From DASYKT01 sp963718105 (lineage in GTDB: Bacteria; Acidobacteriota; Blastocatellia; Pyrinomonadales; Pyrinomonadaceae): a stretch of 64,000 nucleotides of DNA. Shown here piece after piece: positions 24,855 through 33,221 of this stretch. The position numbers and the translations under genes are program-made. Within the stretch, counting starts at the first letter, position 1; every line of letters begins with the position of its first letter. Below the pieces are notes generated by a model. That model searched no databases. It saw only the letters and a list, made by a program, of their open reading frames with translations, and had not been told where the DNA came from. The DNA is taken from positions 2,294,001 to 2,358,000 of the forward strand of contig OY970352.1 in NCBI GenBank assembly GCA_963718105.1, given 5' to 3'.

Positions 24855-27800
24855 TCAACTAACTGTAAGTGAGTCTGCTAGCAATTCAGCTTGTTTTAGA
24901 ACGGTTTCTATTGCCTTTTGCTGTTTGTCAGGGGGATAGCCGTACTTTGTGAGAGTGCGCTTAACTAGAACCATTAACTTTGCACGGGCACTTTCGCGAA
25001 TAGTCCAATCGATCGTTGCATTGTTTCGAACTTTTTCAGCAATTTCTCTGGCTATATCTCTTAAAGTTTCATCACCTAACACTTTTACGGCACTGTCACT
25101 AATCTCCAGCGCATTATAAAAAGCAACTTCATTTTGGGTTAGATTTAACCTCTCACCTTGTTTATCGCTTTCTCGGATTTCTCTTGCGATTTCAATTAAT
25201 TCCTGAATAATTTCAGCAGTTGAAAGCAAATTATTTTGGTACTTTTTAATTGCGATTTCCAGCATTTCCAATAATTGCTTGCTTTTGACTAAATTTGTTT
25301 TCGCTCTTCCACTTACTTCATTGTTCAGCAATTTCTTAAGAAGTTCGAAAGCCAAATTTTTGTGTTTCATGTCTTTGACTTCAAGAAGAAACTTCTCTGA
25401 CAAGATTGAGACTTCCGGTTTATCAATACCCGCTGCGTCGAAAATATCAATCACTTTGTCGGAAGATAGTGCCTGGTCAATAACACTCTTAATTGCGGTT
25501 TCCAGTTCGTGATCCGATTTACCTTTTCCATTTCCTGTAAATTCGAACTTCGCTAATCGGGCTTTAACCGCTTGAAAGAAAGCTACCCGTTCGGCGATCT
25601 CAACGGCCGCTTCTTGAGGCATCGAGAGGGCGAATGCTTGACTTAGAAGTGTTATCTCATTAACGAAACGGCTTTTCCCGTCCTGCAATCCCAAAATATG
25701 TTCTTCCGCTTGAAGAACGATTTGCATCTTTAATCGAGAATCAGCCGTAAAAAACCTTTCATAGTTAAAATTGTGGCTATCAGATAAATATGCACCAGAA
25801 TCTTCTAGCAAGATGTCCGCTTGTGATTTGCTTTTTTCATTGAACATCTGCTTAACGACTTCAAGTTTTTCCTGCATTACGTCAACTGCCTTACTTATAT
25901 TTTCAGTTGGGTCGCCTTTACCGCCAGCATCACCGTAAAAAGAGAGCGCTTCCTTTAAACTTGTACCTAGACCCAGATAATCTACTACCAGACCACCAGG
26001 TTTGTCTTTGAAGACTCTATTAACCCGAGCAATAGCCTGCATTAGATTATGTCCGACCATTTTTTTATCTACATACATGGTGTGAAGGGAAGGCGCATCA
26101 AAACCAGTCAGCCACATATCACGAACGATAACCAACTTTAAAGGGTCGTCTTCATCCTTCATTCTCTCCGAAAGCGTTTTTCGTTCAGTTTTAGTGGTAT
26201 GATGCTTCGCCATTTGCGCACCATCAGAACTAGCCGTGGTCATAATTACCTTTATGACGCCTTTAGCTTTATCTTCATCATGCCATTTTGGCCGGAGGGC
26301 GATGATCTCATCATAAAGTTCGGCGGCGATCCTCCGACTCATCGCAACGATCATCCCTTTGCCTTCAAACACCTGCCGCCGGGCCTCGAAGTGATTCACA
26401 ATATCTTTCGCAAGATTTTTCAGCCGCTGCGGATTGCCAATTACAGCTTCTACTCTTGTCCACTTGGCTTTGGATTTTTGTTTGTCCGAAATCTCGTCAC
26501 TTTCGGAAATCTCTTCGTCGAGGTCTCTAATCAATCGTCGTCCTTCTTCGTTAAGTGTCACTTTTGCTAAGCGATTTTCATAATAAATCTTAACGGTCGC
26601 CCCGTCTGTTACCGCATCTTTAATGTCGTAACGGTCCACATAGTTTCCAAAGACTCGGGGGGTGTTATTATCAGCTTTTTCAATCGGAGTTCCGGTAAAT
26701 CCAATATAGGTTGCATTCGGTAGAGCATCGCGCAGATATTTAGCGAAGCCATAGGCAATTCGCTGCCCTATAACTTCTTTTGTTTCTTTGTCTCTGACAT
26801 CCAGCACTTCCGCTTCGAAACCATATTGAGTGCGATGGGCTTCGTCGGCAATAACAACAATATTTTTACGATCTGATAGCTCTTCATATACGGATCTGCC
26901 CTCTGCCGGCATAAACTTCTGGATTGTTGTAAATACGATCCCGCCGCTTGCTACTTTTAATAGTTCTTTAAGGTTTTCGCGATTTTGAGCTTGAACAGGC
27001 TCCTGTCTCAAAAGCTGTTTAGACGCGGCGAAAGTACCGAATAATTGTTCGTCCAGATCGTTTCGATCAGTAATAACAACGACGGTTGGATTGTCTAAAC
27101 GCAATACAAGTTTTCCCGTGAAGAAAACCATCGAAAGCGATTTGCCGCTTCCTTGCGTATGCCAGACGACTCCGCCTTTGCGACTGCCGTTTTCCGATGA
27201 TGCTTCAAGGGTGCTTTTTAACGCTTCATTAACTGCGTGATACTGATGATATGCAGCCAGTTTCTTTTCGGTTTCAATAGTGATGATGCCGGTTTTCTGG
27301 TCTTCCTTTTTCGACTTCTCAAAAACAATAAAATTTCTAATAAGGTCGAGCAAAGTTTCACGATTGAGCATTCCTTTAATCAGGATTTCAAGTTGAGGGA
27401 TAAAGCGGGACGCCTCGCGCTTGCCATCCACGGTTTTCCAGGCCATAAAGCGCGAAAAGTCCGCTGAGAGACTACCAGCTTTGGCTTCCATTCCATCAGA
27501 GATAACGCAAACCGCGTTGTATTTGAAAACACTGGGAATTATCGCCTTGTAAGTCTGAATTTGGTCGTAAGCTTTCTGGATCGTCGCTTGTTCGTCAGCT
27601 GCGTTTTTCAGTTCCATGACAACCAGCGGAATACCGTTGACGAAAAGCAGAATATCCGGGCGTTTGCTTTGGTTGTTTTCTGTAATGGTAAATTGATTAA
27701 CGACGAGAAACTCATTGTTACCCACATTTTCAAAGTCGATCAAAGCTACTTCATGACTGCGCTGGTAGCCATCCTGCTGGTAGGGAATGCGTATCTTCTC

Positions 27801-28082
27801 AACCAAAAAACCGTGAAACTCTTCGTTGCCTGTCATTAGACCGGGTGAGTAAAGTCCGGCCACCTTTTGAATCGTCTGTTCGCGGGCATTTTCTGGAATA
27901 TCGGGGTTGATAATCGCAAGCCGCTTTCGCAACCGGCTCTTGAGGATTACTTGCTCGAAATTCTCGCGTTCGACCTCTTCAGCACCCGGAGCGATAGCCA
28001 GACCCGGAACATACTCCCAGCCGAGAGACTCAAGCGTCTCAATCGCGAAGGTTTCTATATGGCTTTCAGTTATCGGTTTCAT
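24855..28082 (-). CDS. hsdR: Type I restriction endonuclease, R subunit
   Basis: About 1075 residues from ATG 28082 (MKPITESHIETFAIETLE); a longer frame opens at 28112. The N-terminal nuclease domain shows RPDILLFVNGIPLVVMELK, the PD-(D/E)xK core. The SF2 translocase motor has Walker A QGSGKSLSM near residue 295, DEAHRTQYG, TGTPIEK and the later helicase motif ATIDW-containing C-terminal region for assembly with HsdM. Together with HsdM and HsdS it would cut unmodified DNA after ATP-driven translocation. It is the last gene of the operon and overlaps the Abi_C-type gene by 17 bases, indicating translational coupling. All catalytic motifs look intact. Confidence 0.95.
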   Translation of the reverse strand: MKPITESHIETFAIETLESLGWEYVPGLAIAPGAEEVERENFEQVILKSRLRKRLAIINPDIPENAREQTIQKVAGLYSPGLMTGNEEFHGFLVEKIRIPYQQDGYQRSHEVALIDFENVGNNEFLVVNQFTITENNQSKRPDILLFVNGIPLVVMELKNAADEQATIQKAYDQIQTYKAIIPSVFKYNAVCVISDGMEAKAGSLSADFSRFMAWKTVDGKREASRFIPQLEILIKGMLNRETLLDLIRNFIVFEKSKKEDQKTGIITIETEKKLAAYHQYHAVNEALKSTLEASSENGSRKGGVVWHTQGSGKSLSMVFFTGKLVLRLDNPTVVVITDRNDLDEQLFGTFAASKQLLRQEPVQAQNRENLKELLKVASGGIVFTTIQKFMPAEGRSVYEELSDRKNIVVIADEAHRTQYGFEAEVLDVRDKETKEVIGQRIAYGFAKYLRDALPNATYIGFTGTPIEKADNNTPRVFGNYVDRYDIKDAVTDGATVKIYYENRLAKVTLNEEGRRLIRDLDEEISESDEISDKQKSKAKWTRVEAVIGNPQRLKNLAKDIVNHFEARRQVFEGKGMIVAMSRRIAAELYDEIIALRPKWHDEDKAKGVIKVIMTTASSDGAQMAKHHTTKTERKTLSERMKDEDDPLKLVIVRDMWLTGFDAPSLHTMYVDKKMVGHNLMQAIARVNRVFKDKPGGLVVDYLGLGTSLKEALSFYGDAGGKGDPTENISKAVDVMQEKLEVVKQMFNEKSKSQADILLEDSGAYLSDSHNFNYERFFTADSRLKMQIVLQAEEHILGLQDGKSRFVNEITLLSQAFALSMPQEAAVEIAERVAFFQAVKARLAKFEFTGNGKGKSDHELETAIKSVIDQALSSDKVIDIFDAAGIDKPEVSILSEKFLLEVKDMKHKNLAFELLKKLLNNEVSGRAKTNLVKSKQLLEMLEIAIKKYQNNLLSTAEIIQELIEIAREIRESDKQGERLNLTQNEVAFYNALEISDSAVKVLGDETLRDIAREIAEKVRNNATIDWTIRESARAKLMVLVKRTLTKYGYPPDKQQKAIETVLKQAELLADSLTVS

Positions 28083-28713
28083 CAGTTCTTGAAACGAATT
28101 CTTCCAATGCAATTCTGTAGGATTGCGGTTCTACATTGAACAAAATTGTACTCGCCGAAAACAAGAAATTTCCCATCTCAAAATCGCCGTATTGCTCATC
28201 CCAGAATTCATTAAATTCCGAATTGTCGTCGAATTCAAGTTCAGTCTCAACGGGTGCGAGCGGATTATCACTTTCAAATGTTTCTATCAGAAAACAACAG
28301 ACAAGTTCGGTCGAGATGATCAGGAAATCATCGGTTAGGGAATTGATCAGAGTAGTGCGATTCCTCAATTCGTCGAGCGTTCTTCCGTGAGAAGTTGTGC
28401 CGATATCATTGCGGAACTTTCCCATTTGTTGCCCTATGTTAGCGATTGCCTGGCCGATCTGACTAATTGTTTTTGAGGGGGCATAACCCAGACAACCGAA
28501 GGCTAATTTGAGCAATTTACTAACATTTTCATCATTAGTTAGCGGCTGGCTTTTCTGGACGCAAATTTCCTTAGCGATGCTTTCGAGCAAAGATTTCGAA
28601 TTCTCAATACAGATAGAAAAATCGGATTGTCGATAGCCTTCGATACGGGTAACATATTCACCAAGCGGCTGCCACCGGCTATGCTTCTCAAGTATCTGCT
28701 TCAGGCGCTCCAT
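28066..28713 (-). CDS. Abi_C-type protein inserted in the type I RM operon
   Basis: The 215-residue product has a central segment of helices with SKSLLESIAKEI, SKLLKLAFG and a FRNDIGTTSHGR motif near residue 130. The RN-x-x-G-x-x-HG signature is that of the abortive-infection C-terminal domain (Abi_C), a helical domain found in many phage-defence proteins and thought to belong to the HEPN-like group. The acidic C-terminus (EFDDNSEFNEFWDEQYGDFE) is specific to this protein. It sits three bases after hsdS and overlaps hsdR, so it is a full member of the operon. It may act as a back-up effector when restriction fails. That role is inference. Confidence 0.75.
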   Translation of the reverse strand: MERLKQILEKHSRWQPLGEYVTRIEGYRQSDFSICIENSKSLLESIAKEICVQKSQPLTNDENVSKLLKLAFGCLGYAPSKTISQIGQAIANIGQQMGKFRNDIGTTSHGRTLDELRNRTTLINSLTDDFLIISTELVCCFLIETFESDNPLAPVETELEFDDNSEFNEFWDEQYGDFEMGNFLFSASTILFNVEPQSYRIALEEFVSRTDETDN

Positions 28714-28716
28714 TTG

Positions 28717-29898
28717 TTAGAAATTTACCTTCACTTCGCCGCTCATCAATTTAGGCAAAAGAGTGTCTCTTAATCTGGTAAGTTGCTCAACTTGAATCAC
28801 ATTTTGATAGATCTTTTTGTCTATCGGACTAACTCCATTCTGAAATCTCTGAATCAGTTCAGAGGGGTGAAGAACGTTTTTTAGTTCCTTGAAATCTTCC
28901 TTGCCAATTGAACCGAAAACCGTACCGCTATCTTCAAAAAGTTTAATTTGGTTCATTAGCGATCTCATTTTGTAATAAGTATACGAGTTAAACTTTGGGT
29001 CAACCTTATAACGAAATGCAGCGACACCACGACCTATACAACAATCTTCAATTGCCATATTCATATCTCCAACAGGAGCGCGAACACTAACAAGTGTGTC
29101 AAACTTTTTAGCTAGTCTATTGGGTTCAGTAGTAAACACTCTTGGCTCGGGAAATCGAAAACCGAAGTCAGTTCGGCCCTGAAAGAAAATCATGCCGTCT
29201 CCTTCGTCATTAAGCGATGCACCAAGCGGAGACTGCCCCATCGTAAAATTAAACTCGTCCTCAATTGTTCCGACTTCCCAGCTTTCTTCTCCTTCCTCGA
29301 CAAACCACTGCCGAAAGAGCGTTTCAGCCATTACTTCGAGAGTTTTGTTTTGGCGCTGGAGTAGATTTATTTTGTCGTCTAAACTACTTAGAGCATCTAC
29401 AATGATCTTTTGCTCTTCCGGCTCGGGAATTACTACTTCCATTTCATTCAAGTCACGGATTGGAAGTTGAGGTTGGGCGCTTCCGGAAGTGAAAACCTCG
29501 AAATGATTTTGCTGTAATGCCCTGAAAAGATAAAAACAGTATTGAGGGATTAATTCGCTTTCAAAAGGCCGGATAATTACCATCCCTGAATTGATGCGGA
29601 TATTTTCATATGGGATTTGATCATTATAGAAGGCTAAATTCCCGACTGTTCCTCTCGTTGTTAAAATGGTGTCGTTTCTTTTCAGCTTGCCTTTACGTAA
29701 CAAATTATCCCTTTCTTGAGAGATAAACTGACGTTCTGAAAAATCAAAACTTGTTTTCTTTACATTTTTAGCACTCAGAAACAAGCAATAACCCGTTGAA
29801 AAAAAATCGCTTTGAGATGGGTAATTTACACCTCTATCGCCGTCGATGATTTCCAGTGGGGCATTCTTAATTTTATATTTTTTCCAATCTGTCATCAT
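28717..29898 (-). CDS. hsdS: Type I RM specificity subunit
   Basis: About 393 residues from ATG 29898; the frame extends to a TTG at 29916 inside hsdM. It has two target-recognition domains: the first runs to the LPIRDLNEMEVVIPEPEEQKII segment near 165, followed by the conserved coiled-coil (LDDKINLLQRQNKTLEVMAETLF). The second covers about 215-345, followed by a second helix (LTRLRDTLLPKLMSGEVKV). This two-TRD, two-helix order is canonical for HsdS, which sets the recognition sequence for both methylation and cleavage. It follows hsdM with 4 bases between stop and start. The recognised sequence cannot be deduced by eye. Confidence 0.93.
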   Translation of the reverse strand: MMTDWKKYKIKNAPLEIIDGDRGVNYPSQSDFFSTGYCLFLSAKNVKKTSFDFSERQFISQERDNLLRKGKLKRNDTILTTRGTVGNLAFYNDQIPYENIRINSGMVIIRPFESELIPQYCFYLFRALQQNHFEVFTSGSAQPQLPIRDLNEMEVVIPEPEEQKIIVDALSSLDDKINLLQRQNKTLEVMAETLFRQWFVEEGEESWEVGTIEDEFNFTMGQSPLGASLNDEGDGMIFFQGRTDFGFRFPEPRVFTTEPNRLAKKFDTLVSVRAPVGDMNMAIEDCCIGRGVAAFRYKVDPKFNSYTYYKMRSLMNQIKLFEDSGTVFGSIGKEDFKELKNVLHPSELIQRFQNGVSPIDKKIYQNVIQVEQLTRLRDTLLPKLMSGEVKVNF

Positions 29899-29902
29899 TC
29901 CG

Positions 29903-31513
29903 TTAAGCAAGAACAATTTTTCCCAAGTTTTCCTTTATCCGATCGTTTAATGCCTGTTCTTCATTCATCTGATTTTCGAGTTCCGCTTTTAGCTTTGTAA
30001 AACGTTCAGCAAAGTCAAAATCCTCTTCCTCATCGGCAAGCCCAACATATCTACCGGGCGTCAGAACGTACCCTTTATTGGCAACCTCAGCGATAGTTTC
30101 GCTTTTGCAAAAGGCAGAAATATCATTGTAATCACCGTCACCAGTCCGCCAGTTGTGATAAATTGCCGCAATCTCTTCGACGTCCCCCGTTTGGCCAACT
30201 TCACCTCGTTCTTCAAAGTACTTTTCATCAGTCAAAACGCGATTCTTTCGATTTATTAATTTACCTTTATTTCGAGCATCGATAAATAAAATCTCACCTT
30301 TTCGATACTGCTTGTTCCTTCGCAAAAACCAGAGACACGCCGGAATCTGCGTATTGAGAAACAGCTTGGTCGGTAGATTTACAATGCAGTCAACCAGGTC
30401 TTTTTCGATAAGTTCTTTTCTGATTTCACCTTCGGTATTTGTCTTTGAGGTCAGCGAACCTTTTGCCAATACAAAACCCGCCAGTCCATTCGGCGCAAGA
30501 TGAAAAAGGAAGTGCTGAATCCAGGCGTAGTTTGCACTATTTACCGGCGGGACCAATTTCTTGCCGAGAACACTCCAGCGCGCATCATTCTGTAATAATT
30601 CACCACTCCAATCGCTATCATTAAAAGGCGGATTAGCAATCACATAATCCGCTTTCAAATCTTTGTGCGCGTCGTTTAAAAAAGAGCCTTCGTTATTCCA
30701 CCTGACATTCGAGCTATCAATACCTCGAATTGCCAGATTCATTTTTGCCAGCCGCCATGTTGTCTGGTTGCTTTCCTGTCCGAAGATCGAAATCCGGTCC
30801 GCTGGGCTTAAAGCCAAACCCTTTTTGCCATTAGTTCCGTTCTTTCCGTTTTTGTAGTGGTCGCTGTGTGCGATGATGAACTTTTCACTCTGGACGAACA
30901 TTCCGCCGCTTCCACAGCACGGGTCAAAGACCCTACCCTCATAAGGCTCAAGCATGGCAACCAGTAATTTAACGACGCTGCCGGGAGTGTAGAACTGTCC
31001 GCCTTTCTTGCCCTCGGCCAAGGCGAACTCGCCCAGGAAATATTCATAGACTTTTCCTAGCAAGTCTTTACTCTGGGCTTCTTTTGTTCCGAGGGTCGCG
31101 GTGCCAATCAAATTTATTAATCCACCCAAACTGGTCTTATCAAGCTTTTCTTGAGCAAACACCTTCGGTAGTACACCGCGTAAGGAAGGATTTTCTTTTT
31201 CGATGGCTTCCATAGCGTCATCAACATCTTTGCCGATGGTAGGTTGGGTTGCCCGGGCCCGGATATAGCTCCAACGGGCTTTGACCGGAACGAAAAACAC
31301 CTTTTCAGCCGTATATTCATTTTTGTCTTCGGGATCGGCACCTTCGGCCTTTTGAGCGATCAATTGCTCATGCAGTTCGCTAAATGCATCGGAGATATAT
31401 TTTAAGAATATTAGCCCCAGAACAATATGCTTATATTCCGCCGCGTCGATATTCTTTCGCAGTTTATCGGCAGCTTGCCAAAGAGTCTTTTCCAGCGTGT
31501 TTTCATTTGCCAT
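29903..31513 (-). CDS. hsdM: Type I RM DNA methyltransferase subunit (N6-adenine)
   Basis: The 536-residue product has the HsdM N-terminal helical domain (LWQAADKLRKNIDAAEYKHIVLGLIFLKYISDAF). The methyltransferase domain has SAM-binding motif I FDPCCGSGGMFVQ near residue 200 and catalytic motif IV NPPF (ANPPFNDSDW) near residue 295. It transfers methyl groups to adenine N6 in the HsdS-defined site. It is the first gene of the operon hsdM-hsdS-abi-hsdR. No strong ribosome-binding site precedes ATG 31513. The 177 bp between it and the divergent 31703 gene must hold both promoters. Confidence 0.95.
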   Translation of the reverse strand: MANENTLEKTLWQAADKLRKNIDAAEYKHIVLGLIFLKYISDAFSELHEQLIAQKAEGADPEDKNEYTAEKVFFVPVKARWSYIRARATQPTIGKDVDDAMEAIEKENPSLRGVLPKVFAQEKLDKTSLGGLINLIGTATLGTKEAQSKDLLGKVYEYFLGEFALAEGKKGGQFYTPGSVVKLLVAMLEPYEGRVFDPCCGSGGMFVQSEKFIIAHSDHYKNGKNGTNGKKGLALSPADRISIFGQESNQTTWRLAKMNLAIRGIDSSNVRWNNEGSFLNDAHKDLKADYVIANPPFNDSDWSGELLQNDARWSVLGKKLVPPVNSANYAWIQHFLFHLAPNGLAGFVLAKGSLTSKTNTEGEIRKELIEKDLVDCIVNLPTKLFLNTQIPACLWFLRRNKQYRKGEILFIDARNKGKLINRKNRVLTDEKYFEERGEVGQTGDVEEIAAIYHNWRTGDGDYNDISAFCKSETIAEVANKGYVLTPGRYVGLADEEEDFDFAERFTKLKAELENQMNEEQALNDRIKENLGKIVLA

Positions 31514-31702
31514 AGGAAGGTTGCAGTTTTACCTTGTATTTAGCTTCACAAAATATAAGTGCAGCATTATCTTACAGCAAGTCGGATTTTATTGAAAAAG
31601 ATTGAATATGTTGTGCTGAGTATGCGACAATATTTCTTATTTGAAAGGAATGATTGCGAAAACTTATTTTTTTAGTTATTCCAAGTTTTTGTGGAGTGGT
31701 TT

Positions 31703-32824
31703 ATGAACGAAAACGAAAAAGTTGATGAGGTGATGCACCTTCTGACCGGCGATTGCCGAGAGATAGTTGCTGTCATTCACGAATTATCATTCTTAGAGAC
31801 TGAGGCAAAAAGCAAAAAGGCTAAGTTAAATAGATTGAGAGAAGTTATCCGCAACCGGCTCGATAATGCCGATGCCAAGAATTTTAGTGAGGAAAATCGT
31901 GCAAAAGTGGTAAACCTACTCCGCGCTAGATGCTTGGACGGCGGTTTGAGAGAATTGGAACGACTTCGCTGGCAAAGAATTTGTCTGGAAAAAGAAGAAA
32001 TCGAAAACTGGAAAGTCCGCGTTACGTTTGATCACCCAAAGCCCTTACGAATCTGGCTTTCATTCCCAGATTTAAGTTCCAAAGTAATAGATATCATAGC
32101 CTCGATTAAGGAAGATATTGCAAATATTGGAAATCCCTTCATCATAAAAGCGATTGACCGATATAGGAAAATAACGGCTTTTCAGAAGCCGCCTAAAAAT
32201 AAGGTCAAATTACGTAGGAATTTTAAAATACCTCTAGGTTCGGATCAGGCCTTCGCCTGTCTAGACGAAATTTGTAAAGCTTTAAAAATGCCCAAAAACT
32301 CGCCCAAATCGCTGACTAAACTTACAGGTATATTTGATTCAAAACTTAATTCCCTGGTTTATGGCCTAGATAAGTTTGGTAAAATTTGCGATCTGTTAAA
32401 GTCAAATACGGTTAAGACCTCACGATCAGTATCCAATAAGGTTATGTACATTAGGGTAGGGCTAGAGCGTGCTTTCCCCGAGATTGATTTTCAGGATGCG
32501 TTATCTTGGTTGGATATACGTCTTCGGGAAAATGCCTTGCCTCGACGAACCGATGCGAGTACATTGCGAAATGATTATTACTCGTGGAAGTGGAAGGTTA
32601 GCACAGGCAGCGCGAAAATTTATCTGACAAAAATCAGACAGCGAACTGAAATCTGGTCAAGGGTCGATTTCGCTGAAGTTGATTCCAATAAATGGTCAGA
32701 GGCAAGGTTATTTAACTTCACGGGCATATTCGAAACACCTTTTTATGACGACATCTCCAACCTGGTTACAGTTGATCTGGCTCTAGAAGATCTGGAAGTT
32801 CTGGAACTCGCCCCACAAGATTAG
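31703..32824 (+). CDS. Hypothetical 373-residue island protein
   Basis: ATG 31703 is preceded by GGAG at a 6-base spacing, so it is preferred to the GTG at 31691. The protein is soluble and strongly mixed-charge: a Lys/Arg-rich helical N-terminus (KSKKAKLNRLREVIRNRL), a region with KPLRIWLSFPDL, and an acidic C-terminus (VDLALEDLEVLELAPQD). No catalytic motif or known family is recognised. It lies between the restriction operon, which it faces away from, and the replication block. It could belong to the defence cargo or to replication control; the sequence does not decide. Confidence 0.7.
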   Translation: MNENEKVDEVMHLLTGDCREIVAVIHELSFLETEAKSKKAKLNRLREVIRNRLDNADAKNFSEENRAKVVNLLRARCLDGGLRELERLRWQRICLEKEEIENWKVRVTFDHPKPLRIWLSFPDLSSKVIDIIASIKEDIANIGNPFIIKAIDRYRKITAFQKPPKNKVKLRRNFKIPLGSDQAFACLDEICKALKMPKNSPKSLTKLTGIFDSKLNSLVYGLDKFGKICDLLKSNTVKTSRSVSNKVMYIRVGLERAFPEIDFQDALSWLDIRLRENALPRRTDASTLRNDYYSWKWKVSTGSAKIYLTKIRQRTEIWSRVDFAEVDSNKWSEARLFNFTGIFETPFYDDISNLVTVDLALEDLEVLELAPQD

Positions 32825-32868
32825 TGTCAAATGTTATTTTAACTAAATAGAAGAAAATTTTTCAGCGA

Positions 32869-32948
32869 AAGCCCGTGTTTATCGGTATCAAAACCGTTAA
32901 TTCGAAATAGTAATTTTTCGATTAACAGTTACGGCAAAACACAGGCTT
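32869..32948. repeat. Imperfect inverted repeat upstream of the replication genes
   Basis: Blocks AAGCCCGTGTTT, CGGTAT and CCGTTAATTCGAAA are mirrored by TTTTTCGATTAACAG, TTACGG and AAAACACAGGCTT, giving a palindrome of about 38 bp per arm with small indels. It ends about 55 bp before the AlpA-like gene that leads into the primase-helicase. Such a site could be an origin of replication or an operator. Inference from position only. Confidence 0.5.
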
Positions 32949-33002
32949 ATTCTTTTTATGTGAAAAGCACTCACAGAAATAGATTACAAGCGAGAAATAA
33001 AA

Positions 33003-33221
33003 ATGCAAAAACTTAAAACCGCGAAGGAAATAAGCGAATTACTAAACCTCAATCAGCAGCGAATTTACGAACTCACGCGGCGCGATCTTATTCCGCACAT
33101 AAAGATCGGTAACAGACAATACCGATATTCAGAGGTGGAGATAGAAAAGTGGCTTATCGAGGGGGGAAACCGTGAAACTGTCACCAATAAGGACGCACCG
33201 GGCTCTCTCATCGCTAATTGA
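33003..33221 (+). CDS. AlpA/excisionase-type HTH regulator
   Basis: A 72-residue protein with a winged-helix (HTH_17) fold: LKTAKEISELLNLNQQRIYELTRR, then PHIKIGNRQYRYSEVEIEKWL. This signature is shared by AlpA, Xis and Cox-type proteins, which bind DNA near att sites or act as transcription switches in prophages and satellites. It is the first gene of the replication block and overlaps the primase-helicase gene by 50 bases, in another frame. Likely a regulator or recombination directionality factor for element B; which one cannot be told from sequence. Confidence 0.85.
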   Translation: MQKLKTAKEISELLNLNQQRIYELTRRDLIPHIKIGNRQYRYSEVEIEKWLIEGGNRETVTNKDAPGSLIAN

